Of a stretch of 64,000 nucleotides of DNA, positions 43,584 through 53,432 are shown piece by piece. Below the pieces are notes generated by a model. It did not search any database. It saw nothing but the letters and a program-made list of their open reading frames with translations, and was not told the DNA's origin. This stretch comes from Leptothoe kymatousa TAU-MAC 1615 (GTDB lineage: Bacteria > Cyanobacteriota > Cyanobacteriia > Phormidesmidales > Phormidesmidaceae): contig NZ_JADOER010000011.1 of the NCBI RefSeq assembly GCF_018739865.1, positions 62,001 through 126,000 on the forward strand, read 5' to 3'. Numbering within the stretch: position 1 is the first letter of the stretch; each line of letters begins with the position of its first letter. A program made the position numbers and the translations under genes.

Positions 43584-44291
43584 CTAGCCCATGCTAGGTG
43601 TGGATTGAGATTCTAGGTACAGCAAAAACGTCAGCAGTTCTTCATCCGATAGCTGCTGACGTGATCGTTTATTGAAGGTTTGCTCTAGATACGTCCGCCC
43701 CTGGACGCTGCTCCACCCCAGCCGCGACATTTCCACATCAGTTTGGGCAATGATGTCTGACAGGTCTACGGGATGGGTATCGTCAAAATTTTCAATGGCG
43801 TTAGCCGCTAAGGATGAAGCAGGCACTTCCGACGGTGCCGGTGCCTCTTCGGGGGTAAAGCTATCTAAAGGACGACCCATGTCGTCATCCTCGGTAGCGC
43901 CATGGGCCGGGTCTGCGGGTTCAGGGCTGGGGTCTGGGGCGATGGCGGGGGCGGCGGCTTCTTTGGCTATCGGCTTGGGCACCACTGGCGTTACAGTCTG
44001 GGGCTGGGGAGCCCCGGCGGGCACCCTGGCCACGGGGGCCGCTGAGCCGTTGGTTTGCCCAGTGCCATCTGGCCCAAACCCTAGCATGGCAAGCACTCGT
44101 TCCTTTGCCCGGTCATCCGCTGCCGCCAGGTCTTTATCAGCCGCTAGGGCCGTCCCCACGACCTGGGCGTCTATACTCACCGTAGCCTTGACCAAATATT
44201 GCTCAGCATGGGCCATTAATAATTCGGATGTGAGACTGCCACTGGCATGCCGGTGACGAAATTGGGCAAATAGGTTTGAAATCACAGGCAA
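43584..44291 (-). CDS. Hypothetical protein with disordered linker
   Basis: A 235-aa protein. Residues 1-80 are helical, about 85-170 are Pro/Ala/Glu-rich and probably disordered, and the C-terminal 50 residues form a compact motif (LGWSSVQGRTYLEQTF then KRSRQQLSDEELLTFLLYLE) seen at the end of some cyanobacterial proteins of unknown function. No catalytic motif is visible. It is convergent with clpP, with only 5 bases between stop codons. Confidence 0.6.
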   Translation of the reverse strand: MPVISNLFAQFRHRHASGSLTSELLMAHAEQYLVKATVSIDAQVVGTALAADKDLAAADDRAKERVLAMLGFGPDGTGQTNGSAAPVARVPAGAPQPQTVTPVVPKPIAKEAAAPAIAPDPSPEPADPAHGATEDDDMGRPLDSFTPEEAPAPSEVPASSLAANAIENFDDTHPVDLSDIIAQTDVEMSRLGWSSVQGRTYLEQTFNKRSRQQLSDEELLTFLLYLESQSTPSMG

Positions 44292-44420
44292 TCGGGAGAT
44301 CAGTTTCCCTGATAAGAATGGGCGGTGGATGGTATCCGATCTATTCTAAACAAGGGTGTCCCTGACTCCGATCACTAAAGACATGTTTACTTGTAATGAC
44401 TGCAAAATGTTAAGGGCTAC

Positions 44421-45230
44421 ATGTTAGATCAGTTACTCGAATGGTCGCCTAATTTAGGCCTAGATACCCTACTGTTATTGCCGGTGCTGATTGCACTAGA
44501 GGCGGTGCTGTCGGCGGATAATGCGATCGCACTGGCCGCCATTGCCCAGGGGCTAGAATCAGCAGAACAGCAACGACGTGCCCTCAATTTAGGCTTAATC
44601 GTCGCCTTTGTGCTGCGGATGACCCTAATTTTGACCGCCAGCTGGGTATTAAATTTTTGGCAATTTGAAGTGGCCGGTGCAGCCTATCTACTGTGGCTGG
44701 TGTATCAACACTTCAGCAGCCGTGATGATGACGATGAACAACACCACGGCCCGAAGTTTGCATCCCTGTGGCAGGCAATTCCAATCATTGCGTTTACAGA
44801 TTTAGCCTTTTCTTTAGATAGCGTCACAACGGCCATCGCCCTTTCAGACGAAGTGACCATCATTTTGCTGGGGGGCGCCATTGGCATCATTGCCCTGCGG
44901 TTTATGGCGGGTCTCTTTATCCAGTGGCTGGATGAATATGTTCACCTAGAAGATGCCGGCTTTGTCACCGTTGCATTTGTGGGCCTCAGGTTATTGGTGC
45001 GTGTGATCAACGAAAGCTGGGTCCCCCCAGACTGGGCCATGGTCGCCCTGATTGCCGCGATCTTCGCATGGGGCTTTTCCAAACGTGTGGACCCTGAAAT
45101 CACCCCCCAACCACAGACCGAAGCAGAAACTGCCCCAGAGACCGACGAAGCCTTAAAGCTCTCTGTGATTACCACCGGCCTAGAGACCACCACCGAAGGT
45201 GAAGAAAATACGGTCCTCACCAGCGAATAG
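44421..45230 (+). CDS. TerC/Alx-family integral membrane protein
   Basis: A 269-aa protein with about seven membrane helices. The acidic, metal-binding-like LIALEAVLSADNAIALA at the start and FTDLAFSLDSVTTAIAL in the middle are TerC-family hallmarks. Family members export manganese or help load metal onto exported proteins; in cyanobacteria they influence photosystem assembly. The C-terminal 50 residues are acidic and disordered. There is no ter operon around it. Confidence 0.9.
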   Translation: MLDQLLEWSPNLGLDTLLLLPVLIALEAVLSADNAIALAAIAQGLESAEQQRRALNLGLIVAFVLRMTLILTASWVLNFWQFEVAGAAYLLWLVYQHFSSRDDDDEQHHGPKFASLWQAIPIIAFTDLAFSLDSVTTAIALSDEVTIILLGGAIGIIALRFMAGLFIQWLDEYVHLEDAGFVTVAFVGLRLLVRVINESWVPPDWAMVALIAAIFAWGFSKRVDPEITPQPQTEAETAPETDEALKLSVITTGLETTTEGEENTVLTSE

Positions 45231-45233
45231 CCC

Positions 45234-45614
45234 CTAGCCAAACCAGTAGGATGGCATACAGGTTTGGGTCATATCTTCAACGCTCCAGGATGGCTGAGCC
45301 AATTTTTCAGGCTCTACTAATAGCTCAAGCTGATTCTGAATAATGTACTCAATGCCCCAGTAGATATAGCTGTCTAAACGCAGCTCTAAATCAACAAGCT
45401 GGCTTAGATAGTGGGGCAACCGTCGCCAATGCCCAGGGGACTGAAGGCTGGGCATGACCTGCTTTAGCTTCACCTCAACGTAATCGAGCAAAAGTTGCTT
45501 CACCTTTTCATTGCTCAACGCCACTTGATATGGATAGGTTGGATAGGACGCTAAAACATTGTCCAGTTTTTCCAGCAGAACCTGATTAGCAGATTCGACA
45601 GTGCAGTTCATCAT
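45234..45614 (-). CDS. Hypothetical 126-aa protein with YPxYPYQ signature
   Basis: The start at 45614 is favoured by AGGAAGG nine bases upstream; a longer frame reaching 45662 is not. The N-terminal part, VLASYPTYPYQVALSNEKVKQ, recalls small cyanobacterial proteins of the ComFB-like or related type, but the resemblance is weak. It is helical and soluble. It is followed upstream by another small gene on the same strand. Function unknown. Confidence 0.5.
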   Translation of the reverse strand: MMNCTVESANQVLLEKLDNVLASYPTYPYQVALSNEKVKQLLLDYVEVKLKQVMPSLQSPGHWRRLPHYLSQLVDLELRLDSYIYWGIEYIIQNQLELLVEPEKLAQPSWSVEDMTQTCMPSYWFG

Positions 45615-45702
45615 GATCAGTACCTTCCTAACTGTGGATTGGTGGAGGCTGTCATCGCCCACAAATCCACAATAGGAAGAAAATCTAAAGACTTTATGAG
45701 CA

Positions 45703-46140
45703 TCAGGATTTAATCTGAAGCATCACCTTGACCAAAGCCAATTCATCTTGACGAAAGTAATCTACAAACTGATATTTTAGTAGCTCGTTATTGAATAGCA
45801 GGCTGTGTAGGTCAAACCAAAAATCCTTGCCCTGCAACCAGCCGGCCCCAATCAGCCGGGTGCGAACTAAGTTGCGCGTGTAGGCAAATAGGTCAAGTTC
45901 AGGGGATAAACTTGCCTGGTTGATAATGATCCACTCAAATACTTGCTGATCGTGCTTGGCAAAGTATAGTACCGCTGCAGCCAGCGCTTCCTCAGTTTCT
46001 CTTGGGCTGGGTAGCGAATATAGAAAGTCTTTGACTTTATTGAGGGCGGTAATATCTTTTTCCTTGAAGACACAAACAACAATATCCAGGGAGCGTTGAA
46101 AATCGTTATCTAGGGAGCGTTGAAAATCGTTTCGTTCCAT
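45703..46140 (-). CDS. Hypothetical 145-aa protein with duplicated N-terminus
   Basis: A soluble helical protein of unknown function. Residues 4-11 and 12-19 are the same octapeptide NDFQRSLD, from a perfect 20-base direct repeat within a 24-base period in the DNA at 46088-46135. The body contains SPRETEEALAAAVLYFAKH and YTRNLVRTRLIGAGW. A conserved AT-rich box lies 128 bases upstream of the ATG. Confidence 0.55.
   Translation of the reverse strand: MERNDFQRSLDNDFQRSLDIVVCVFKEKDITALNKVKDFLYSLPSPRETEEALAAAVLYFAKHDQQVFEWIIINQASLSPELDLFAYTRNLVRTRLIGAGWLQGKDFWFDLHSLLFNNELLKYQFVDYFRQDELALVKVMLQIKS
46088..46135 (-). repeat. 24-bp in-frame tandem duplication
   Basis: AGGGAGCGTTGAAAATCGTT occurs at 46088 and again at 46112. 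The unit is eight codons, so the reading frame is kept. Confidence 0.93.
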
Positions 46141-46267
46141 TTTGGCAGTACCAGCCAGCCTCTATTGCGTTGAGCTCCAGAGCATGAGCGTTCTCCCCCT
46201 CCCCGCTCTAACCTCGATGGTTTAGAAAAAGGGGCCTTGGGAGAATGCTTGTAATTTACACAAACAA

Positions 46268-46284
46268 TGTGGTTTTTTTGTGAT
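46268..46284 (-). promoter_or_regulatory. Candidate regulator box, copy 1
   Basis: TGTGGTTTTTTTGTGAT matches the box at 53279-53295 at 16 of 17 positions. On the minus strand it reads as two CACA words 11 bases apart, the spacing preferred by OmpR/PhoB-type regulators. It lies upstream of the 45703-46140 gene. Confidence 0.4.
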
Positions 46285-46316
46285 TTTACATTGGCGGCAT
46301 AAAAAAGTAGAGCGGA

Positions 46317-46691
46317 TTACCAGCCGAGTAATTGCTCAATTTGCTGGGTGAGCTCCCTAGCCTTAAAGGGTTTGGTAATCACCCCTAGGACACCTATTTG
46401 CAGCAACGCTTGGTGCTCGCTCATGCGGGCCTTTGCCGTCAGAAAAATCGTGGGAATCGATTGGGTCACGGGATCGGCTTGGAGCTGCTTAAACACGTCG
46501 ATCCCATCTTCGCCGGGCATCATCACATCTAATAAAATGAGATCGGGGGACTTGGCTTTTGCGATCGCAATGCCATCCTGGCCACAGGCCGCCGTATCCA
46601 CCGTCCACCCAGCCGCAGCTTCTAAGGAAAACTGAATAATTTCGCGGACACCATCATCGTCATCCACCACCAAAATACTCTTCTTGTCCAT
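46317..46691 (-). CDS. CheY-like single-domain response regulator
   Basis: A 124-aa receiver domain. Acidic pocket residues are in LVVDDDDGV, the phospho-acceptor Asp55 is in LILLDVMMPGEDG, and Thr and Lys are in FLTAKAR and ITKPFKA. There is no output domain. It lies 107 bases downstream of the ethylene-receptor-like kinase gene on the same strand and is its likely partner. Confidence 0.92.
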   Translation of the reverse strand: MDKKSILVVDDDDGVREIIQFSLEAAAGWTVDTAACGQDGIAIAKAKSPDLILLDVMMPGEDGIDVFKQLQADPVTQSIPTIFLTAKARMSEHQALLQIGVLGVITKPFKARELTQQIEQLLGW

Positions 46692-46798
46692 GGGCCTTTA
46701 GATCGGTCAAATAAAGCCAATGTAGTGTACATCAAACAACGCATTACCTAGACCACCAGCACATATTTCTACGAAGGGCGAAAGGGATACGTACTGAA

Positions 46799-49700
46799 TT
46801 AAACCGCTACTTGACAAGCTGCAGGCAGAGTAAAGAAAAATGTGCTGCCCACCCCCAGAGTACTTTCGGCCCAAATCTTGCCCCCATGCTGCTGCACAAT
46901 ACTGCTGCAGATGGCCAGGCCTAAACCAGTCCCCCCCTTACTACGGGAGTCAGAGGCATCCACTTGATGAAAACGTTCAAAAATATGATCTAACTTATTC
47001 GGCGGAATTCCCCGCCCTTGATCTTGCACCATAAACTGAATCTGGCTGCCGTCATGGATGGGAATTTCTTGGACGATCACCGATACCGTCGATGATGGTT
47101 CTGAAAACTTAATCGCATTGCTCAGCAAATTCGTTAACACCTGACTTATACGGTCACCATCGGCCCAGATCATCAGATCAAGCTCGGCGGCCAACTCTAT
47201 GTGGATATTGGCTCGCTCGGCCATCAGTTCGATTAACTCATAGGCTCGTCGGGTCAGCGCCTGTATCGAAACCGCTCCCTGACGGAGCTTAACTTTGCCA
47301 GACTCTAGGCGTTCTAGTTCAAGAATGTCATCGACTAACTGAACCAAACGGGATGAATTCTCCGCCGCAATGGTCAATACATGCTGCCCCCGGTCCGATT
47401 GTGGCGTCACCAATCCACTGGCAACCAAATCTAAGGCCCCATGGATAGATGTCAGGGGCGTCCGCAGTTCATGGCTAACAACGGAGATAAATTCATCCTT
47501 CATCCGATCGATGGCATAGCGTTCACTCACATCTTCCCCAATGCTTAAAATTCCGGTTGAATGGCCATCAGCATCCGTAAGCACTGTAGTATTCCACTCA
47601 ATAATCTTTTCTTCTTTGTCGCAGCAGGTGAAGACACGGACTTGATGATGGGATGATGTCTTATTTGCCAACAAGGACTGGAAAATCTCTTGCGGCTGTT
47701 GCCGTTCGGACTGGGGGAACAATAGATGCAATCCATTTTCACCTTGGACTTCGTGGCGGCGATACCCCATCAACGATAGAAAATGGGGGTTCACGTAATT
47801 TATTGCGCCAGCAGCATCCAAACCCACCACCATCAACCGTACATTGTCGAGAAAGCTACGCCAGCGTTGCTCAGAGCGTTGCACCGTCACCAAGAGTTTT
47901 TGCCGCTCTTCTTCGGCTTGCTTACGTTGGGTAACATCTCGCTGTAACACTAAAATATAATCGTCCGACGGCGAGTCTTTTACCAACGTACAAGAGCAGT
48001 CCATGGTCAAAATTCGCCCATCTTTACAGACAAATTCCATCTCCTGGCGATGGTTACCGGTGATGAGTAAATCTGCAAACTCTTGCTGACAAGTCGCTTG
48101 GGTGTTGCTACTCAAAAAGTTGGACAAGGGTTGGCTCAGCAGTTCCGATTCGGCGTAGCCAGACTGCTCTGCAACCGTTGGATTGACCTGCTGAATCAGG
48201 CCATGGTGATCTAGTACATAGATAAAGTCTGGGGCGGACTCAAACAATGACCGAAACCGCTGCTCACTTTCTTGAAATGCGGCAGTTCTTGCTTGCACTC
48301 GAGCTTCAAGTTCTTGATTGAGATGCTTGAGCTCTTCTTCTGCCCGTTTACGCTCGGTGATATCGGTATAAGCGCCCGTTACCCGAATAACATTACCGGC
48401 TTCATTTCTGAGTGCTTTAGCAGAATCTAAAAACCATCGGTGACTACCATCTTTGCACTGCATCCGATATTCTGCCTGGTAGACCGGTGTGTTGCCATCT
48501 AAATGATCCTGCAGGGTGGCATAGACGCGAACAATATCATCGGGGTGCATGCGATTTTCCCATGCATCAAAGCTATTGGAAATTTCATGCTCTCCATAGC
48601 CCAACATGGTTTTACAGCGAGGCGAATAAAAGATATCGCGCGTCTGCATATCCCAGTCCCAAATACCGGCACTACTACCATTGAGGGCCAGTTGCCAACG
48701 CTCTTCACTACGACGCAACGCTAACGCTGACTGCTGCCGCTGCTGGGCCCTGAATAGAATTTCAGCGAATATCGTAAGCAACTGCACATTCGCGTCGGTC
48801 CATGGTGAGACCGTACTAAATGAAGCAAAGCCCACGGCCCCCCACAGCTCACCCTTAGCCATCAAAGGAATGGTGAGAATAGCCTGGAGACCAAACTGCT
48901 GCCAACTTTGAGTATCTACCGTTGCTTCCGGTGGGGCATCCGCCACATCGGCAATGATGAGTGACTCTCCACTGAATAAACAGCGAAAGGCCCAAGGAAA
49001 CGCAGCCTGAGGTAGATTTTGGGCATGGTTAATTTGTGCTGTGTGTCCGGCGGCAACCCATTCGTGGGTCATGCTCAAGGTAGTGTCAGTGGGGGCGTAA
49101 CGGAAAATATAGGTGGTATCTACGGCCTCTAGTTGACCAATCACTTGCAAGGCATGGTTAATTTCCGAGTCGGTATCATCAGGGTCTAAATTGATAAACC
49201 GACTGGATAACTCTGAAACAATTTTGCCCAGTTGCAATTGTTTTTGGAGAGCGGCTTCCGCCAGTTTTTGATCGGTAATATCTGTGTGGGAACCCACCAT
49301 CCGCACAGGCGTCCCAGCCTCATCCCACAGCACCTGGGCCTGGTCTAGGACCCACCGATAGCTGCCATCTTTACACCGTAGACGATGTTCAGTTTTATAA
49401 TCCGGTGTTTTATGGTCCCAATGATCCTGCACCGCCGATTGTACATAGGCCAGATCGTCGGGGTGTACACGATTTACCCATTCGTCTGGGTGATCGAGAA
49501 ATTCGTGGCCTTCATAGCCCAACATTTGCTTAAATCTAGGCGAGTAGAACACTTCATCCGTGTCGATCTGCCAGTCCCAAATACCGGCATTGGTGCCGCT
49601 GATGGCCAATTGCCAACGTTCTTCACTACGCCGCAGGGCAAGTTCCGCCTGCTTGCGCTGCATGCTTCTAAGTAAAATTTCAGCAAAAATTTTAAACAGT

Positions 49701-50608
49701 TGAATATCCCCTTCGGTCCAGGAAATTTCTTGGGAACAGGAGGCAAACACAACAACGCCTAAGGGGTGAGGTTCACTGCCCAGGGGAATACCCACCAGTG
49801 ATTGGCGACTGTAACGCTGCCAAATGGTTTTCATGCCAGCGGCTTCGATGGGTAGCTGCTCTACACTGGAAACGACAATGGGCTCACCGCGCTGGAGGGG
49901 ATTCATGACCCAATGAAGGTTTTTAAAGGGGATATTTTGGACATTTCCGATTAAGGGAACAACATTGTGATCGGTCCACTCGTGGGTCATACAGGTGACT
50001 TCGTTGACATAGTCGAAGTCAAGGATATAACTGGTGTCAATGTTTTTTAGCTGACCGATTGTCGCTAATGCTTGGTTAATTTCAGTATCAATCGAACCTG
50101 CATCGAGGTCGATAAATCGAGTGGAAATATCTGCTATCACCTGGCGTGATTTGAGCTGTTCTTGTAAAGCAGCTTCAACCTGCTTGCGCTCGTCTATCTC
50201 GGTTTCAAGCTGTTGGTTAATTTTTCTTAGCTGTTGTGGGCTGGGTAAGGCTAAAGCCGCCGGGATCGTGGGAAATAACTCCAACGCAGTATAGATAGAC
50301 ACGATAGCCGTGATGGCTTTTAACACACCCGATAGCCAATAGGCCGGGTGCCACAGGGTCCAGACGGCCATTAAGTGGGTGGACCCGCAGGTGGTAATAA
50401 ACAACCCAAATAGGAGAAAAATACCGGGGAAAGGAATATCTTCACGCTTTCGAACAAAGTACACCAACATCACGGGGATGGAGTAGTATGCGATCGCAAT
50501 GAGTACATCCGAAAGCAAATGGAGCCAGATCAGTTCAGGCTGCCAAAGATAACAATGCCCATGGGGAATAAACTGCGTGGGAGAAAATATATTCTGCAGT
50601 GTTTCCAT
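46799..50608 (-). CDS. etr1: Ethylene-receptor-like (ETR1-type) histidine kinase
   Basis: A 1269-aa kinase. Residues about 20-115 are the ethylene-binding membrane domain, with HGHCYLWQPELIWLH and FITTCGSTHLMAVWT; Cys74 and His78 match the copper ligands of plant ETR1 and Synechocystis SynEtr1. Next come two GAF domains (about 150-320 and 455-625) and four PAS domains (about 325-450, 635-760, 790-905, 915-1030). HisKA has SVVSHELRTPLTS (about His1045), and the ATPase has NLLSNAIKF, GRGIPPNKL and GGTGLGLAI. It should sense ethylene or a similar ligand at the membrane and may add light or redox input if a GAF binds a cofactor; no bilin-type cysteine was recognised. It lies between two response-regulator genes. 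Confidence 0.93.
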   Translation of the reverse strand: METLQNIFSPTQFIPHGHCYLWQPELIWLHLLSDVLIAIAYYSIPVMLVYFVRKREDIPFPGIFLLFGLFITTCGSTHLMAVWTLWHPAYWLSGVLKAITAIVSIYTALELFPTIPAALALPSPQQLRKINQQLETEIDERKQVEAALQEQLKSRQVIADISTRFIDLDAGSIDTEINQALATIGQLKNIDTSYILDFDYVNEVTCMTHEWTDHNVVPLIGNVQNIPFKNLHWVMNPLQRGEPIVVSSVEQLPIEAAGMKTIWQRYSRQSLVGIPLGSEPHPLGVVVFASCSQEISWTEGDIQLFKIFAEILLRSMQRKQAELALRRSEERWQLAISGTNAGIWDWQIDTDEVFYSPRFKQMLGYEGHEFLDHPDEWVNRVHPDDLAYVQSAVQDHWDHKTPDYKTEHRLRCKDGSYRWVLDQAQVLWDEAGTPVRMVGSHTDITDQKLAEAALQKQLQLGKIVSELSSRFINLDPDDTDSEINHALQVIGQLEAVDTTYIFRYAPTDTTLSMTHEWVAAGHTAQINHAQNLPQAAFPWAFRCLFSGESLIIADVADAPPEATVDTQSWQQFGLQAILTIPLMAKGELWGAVGFASFSTVSPWTDANVQLLTIFAEILFRAQQRQQSALALRRSEERWQLALNGSSAGIWDWDMQTRDIFYSPRCKTMLGYGEHEISNSFDAWENRMHPDDIVRVYATLQDHLDGNTPVYQAEYRMQCKDGSHRWFLDSAKALRNEAGNVIRVTGAYTDITERKRAEEELKHLNQELEARVQARTAAFQESEQRFRSLFESAPDFIYVLDHHGLIQQVNPTVAEQSGYAESELLSQPLSNFLSSNTQATCQQEFADLLITGNHRQEMEFVCKDGRILTMDCSCTLVKDSPSDDYILVLQRDVTQRKQAEEERQKLLVTVQRSEQRWRSFLDNVRLMVVGLDAAGAINYVNPHFLSLMGYRRHEVQGENGLHLLFPQSERQQPQEIFQSLLANKTSSHHQVRVFTCCDKEEKIIEWNTTVLTDADGHSTGILSIGEDVSERYAIDRMKDEFISVVSHELRTPLTSIHGALDLVASGLVTPQSDRGQHVLTIAAENSSRLVQLVDDILELERLESGKVKLRQGAVSIQALTRRAYELIELMAERANIHIELAAELDLMIWADGDRISQVLTNLLSNAIKFSEPSSTVSVIVQEIPIHDGSQIQFMVQDQGRGIPPNKLDHIFERFHQVDASDSRSKGGTGLGLAICSSIVQQHGGKIWAESTLGVGSTFFFTLPAACQVAV

Positions 50609-50629
50609 CCCACTTGCCTCCAGTAGTAT

Positions 50630-53014
50630 TCAACTAGATAAAACTTGATTGCGCCCGGCGGCTTTGGCCTTATACAAAGCTTTGTCAGCCACACGGTACA
50701 AACTTTGTACATCTTTACCATGCTGCGGATACTCAGCCACACCACCGCTAAAACTGACATGGAACAAGGACTTGGTGTCACCTAGAAAACCATGTTGGCG
50801 AAAGGTTTGCAACAACATGGTTAAACGTTGCACGGCCACATCCTTAGAAATACCATATAACCCCACCACAAACTCTTCCCCCCCCCAGCGAGCCAGCACA
50901 TCTTCCCCCCGAAACGTTTTACGGAGGTAGTCCCCTAAGGTTTTTAGCACCTGATCGCCAACATCATGGCCATGGTAATCGTTAACAGCCTTAAATTGAT
51001 CTAAATCTAACAGGGCAAAACAGAGGGTCGTCTGTTGACGATCTGCTAACTTTAGCAGCCTATTGAAGTCTTTAACCGACTGATGACGCTGACTCAGTCC
51101 TGTCAGCTGATCAACTTCAGCCAAGGTGCGCAACAATCGGACCCGCTCCAAACGATTTAAGATCCGGGCCACTAACTCTGGCCCAATGATGGGTTTACTG
51201 AGATAGTCATCCGCACCCACTTCAAACACGCGACGGACAATGTCGGGCTCGGTATGGCCTGATAAGAAGAGAATGGGAAATTGATGCAACGCCGGATCGT
51301 TTCTGATCACCTGACACATTTCTAAACCATTGAAATCAGGCATTTCAATATCTAAAATCATCAAATCTGGCGGTGCCTGCTCCAGGCTATCCCAAAACTT
51401 TAAGGGATCTGACACCAACGTTAGTTGAAACCCCCAAGGTCTGAGGATGGCGTCCAAACATTCTAGAATTTGCGGGTCATCATCTAAAGCGAGAATACTG
51501 GCAGCAGGCAATGTTGTTTGTCCTAGGTGGTGGATGAGGGTTTTTAAGACTTGGGCGGCGGCCACCGGCTTTGGCAGAAAGGATTTGGCCCCCGCTCGTA
51601 ATGCGGTTGCCCGTTCCCTGAGGCTATCTTGGTCGGTGGCGACAATCACCGACAGCTGTGGCTGCAGCTGGGTAAGCTCCAACAGGAGGGCCATGCCTTC
51701 ACTCAAAACTCCCGTCACGTTGATATCCAACAACACAATATCGATGTTGTGTTGCTGCAAAAGCTCTTTAGATTCATGGACGGTGGATGCAACCCATGGC
51801 TGCACCCCCCAAACAGAAGCCTCATGGATGAGGTTATCGACAAAATCTATATCGTTATCAATAATGAGCCACTGATGAATGCCGGAGCCTCGCAACTGGG
51901 ACGCCCGGTGACTATTGACAGTGGTTGAACCCGGTAAAGCCTGGCGTAACTGCTCAATGACGCTAGGTAACTGTTGCAAATGTTGACCATTGGGCAATGG
52001 TGTCACCAACAGCACTTGCTCAATACGGGCAGCGAGCTGAGAGGCGGTTGTAAACCCAAAGCTCCCCAAAGCGCCTTTTAATCGGTGGGCAACTTTTTGC
52101 GCAGCCGCCAGTTCTAGCTGATTTTGGGCTATGGCCGTAGATGGATCAAACGCTTTATCCTGCAATAGCTGTACTGACTGGGCTAAAGATTCAATCAGAT
52201 CTAAATATTTGGATTGATGACGCTCCCAAATAGTCTTAAGGGAGGCGACTACTGGATCTTGCGGTGCTAGAGCAGCCCCTGACCTGGCCCTTTCTAGAGA
52301 GGCATATTTTGTTGGCGCTACCGGTTCAGGTGAGGGGGCTACTGGCTCAGGTCGGAGACGATAACCTAACCCATACACGGTCTCAATCATGTCCTCCACC
52401 CCACCCTGTCGCAGTTTACGGCGCAAACTTTTGACATGGGTGCGGACAGCATTCTCAGACGGCATTTTTTCAAATGACCAGAGGCGATCAATCAACGTGT
52501 TCAAGCTAAAAATTCGGTGCCGATGCCGCAGTAATAGCTCCAATAGGGCATATTCTTTACCGGTCAAGTGCAGACGTTTTTCCTGGCATAAAACCTCGCA
52601 ACTGGTGGGATTTAGAGTTACCTGCCCCCAGGTTATCAGGGGGGATGTTTGCACTTGGCCACGGCGCAATAGGGCCCGCATACGCGCCAAGAGTTCGTCT
52701 AAATCGAGGGGTTTAATGATGTAATCATCAGCTCCGGCATCTAACCCCGTAACCTTGCTAGCCAGGGCATCTTCAGCCGTCATCAACAACACTGGCACGG
52801 CATAGCCCGACGTCCTTAGCTTGCGGCAAAAACTGATGCCATCCAGCTTGGGCAGATATAGATCTAGGAGGACTAAATCGTATTCAAATAGCTCGATACA
52901 CTGCCAACCAGCTTCACCATCGGTAGCCATTTCAGTCTGATAGTGATGTTGCTTCAATGTATGGTCAAGGATTTCTGCTAATCCTGCATCATCTTCTACA
53001 ACTAAGATTTTCAT
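50630..53014 (-). CDS. REC-wHTH-Hpt-REC-REC-GGDEF response regulator
   Basis: A 794-aa regulator with six modules. REC1 (1-115) has phospho-acceptor Asp51 in LVLLDLYLPKLDG. An OmpR-type winged helix follows (about 125-220; SENAVRTHVKSLRRKLRQ is the recognition part). An Hpt domain contains HRLKGALGSFGF. REC2 (about 375-495) has VLLDINVTGV; REC3 (about 500-615) has LMILDIEMPDFNG. The C-terminal GGDEF domain (630-790) has an intact ARWGGEEFV site, so it should make c-di-GMP. One protein can thus both bind DNA and make a second messenger. It is 21 bases upstream of the ETR1-like kinase gene and surely acts with it. Confidence 0.92.
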   Translation of the reverse strand: MKILVVEDDAGLAEILDHTLKQHHYQTEMATDGEAGWQCIELFEYDLVLLDLYLPKLDGISFCRKLRTSGYAVPVLLMTAEDALASKVTGLDAGADDYIIKPLDLDELLARMRALLRRGQVQTSPLITWGQVTLNPTSCEVLCQEKRLHLTGKEYALLELLLRHRHRIFSLNTLIDRLWSFEKMPSENAVRTHVKSLRRKLRQGGVEDMIETVYGLGYRLRPEPVAPSPEPVAPTKYASLERARSGAALAPQDPVVASLKTIWERHQSKYLDLIESLAQSVQLLQDKAFDPSTAIAQNQLELAAAQKVAHRLKGALGSFGFTTASQLAARIEQVLLVTPLPNGQHLQQLPSVIEQLRQALPGSTTVNSHRASQLRGSGIHQWLIIDNDIDFVDNLIHEASVWGVQPWVASTVHESKELLQQHNIDIVLLDINVTGVLSEGMALLLELTQLQPQLSVIVATDQDSLRERATALRAGAKSFLPKPVAAAQVLKTLIHHLGQTTLPAASILALDDDPQILECLDAILRPWGFQLTLVSDPLKFWDSLEQAPPDLMILDIEMPDFNGLEMCQVIRNDPALHQFPILFLSGHTEPDIVRRVFEVGADDYLSKPIIGPELVARILNRLERVRLLRTLAEVDQLTGLSQRHQSVKDFNRLLKLADRQQTTLCFALLDLDQFKAVNDYHGHDVGDQVLKTLGDYLRKTFRGEDVLARWGGEEFVVGLYGISKDVAVQRLTMLLQTFRQHGFLGDTKSLFHVSFSGGVAEYPQHGKDVQSLYRVADKALYKAKAAGRNQVLSS

Positions 53015-53432
53015 GGCGGGTGTAACTCCTACCCCTGCTAAACCACGTCCCAGTAAAAACCTGTAGCTTTACGGCAATTTTTGGATGGGCCATGGGCAGG
53101 ATTTATAGCAACTTTTGAAAAATTGGAAAGAATTCCTGACCAGAAAATGAGGGCACTGGTCAGGAATTACATCAACCGGCCTTGAATTATATCTAGGCTA
53201 GCTTTTTTATGGGTTTAGTATGCAGTTCAGCCTCTAACAGCAGGGCCGAAGGCTTTACGTTTAATACAATCAGCGAAATGTGATTTTTTTGTGATATTCG
53301 CTACGCTTTATCGCCATGGGAGGCGGGTGAGCTTCATAGTTTCCTCACACTTAATCGATACCGTATAGGTGTTTCCTTAATCTGACTGACTAACTTTTTT
53401 AATTAATCCGTGATAAAACACGTTCAATAATT
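53015..53432. other. Divergent regulatory region
   Basis: This stretch separates the large regulator (minus strand) from a small zinc-ribbon gene (plus strand). Its main feature is the box at 53279-53295. No coding frame is visible. Confidence 0.5.
53279..53295 (-). promoter_or_regulatory. Candidate regulator box, copy 2
   Basis: TGTGATTTTTTTGTGAT forms two TGTGA words 11 bases apart. It lies 265 bases upstream of the regulator's ATG and has a near copy at 46268-46284. Confidence 0.4.
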
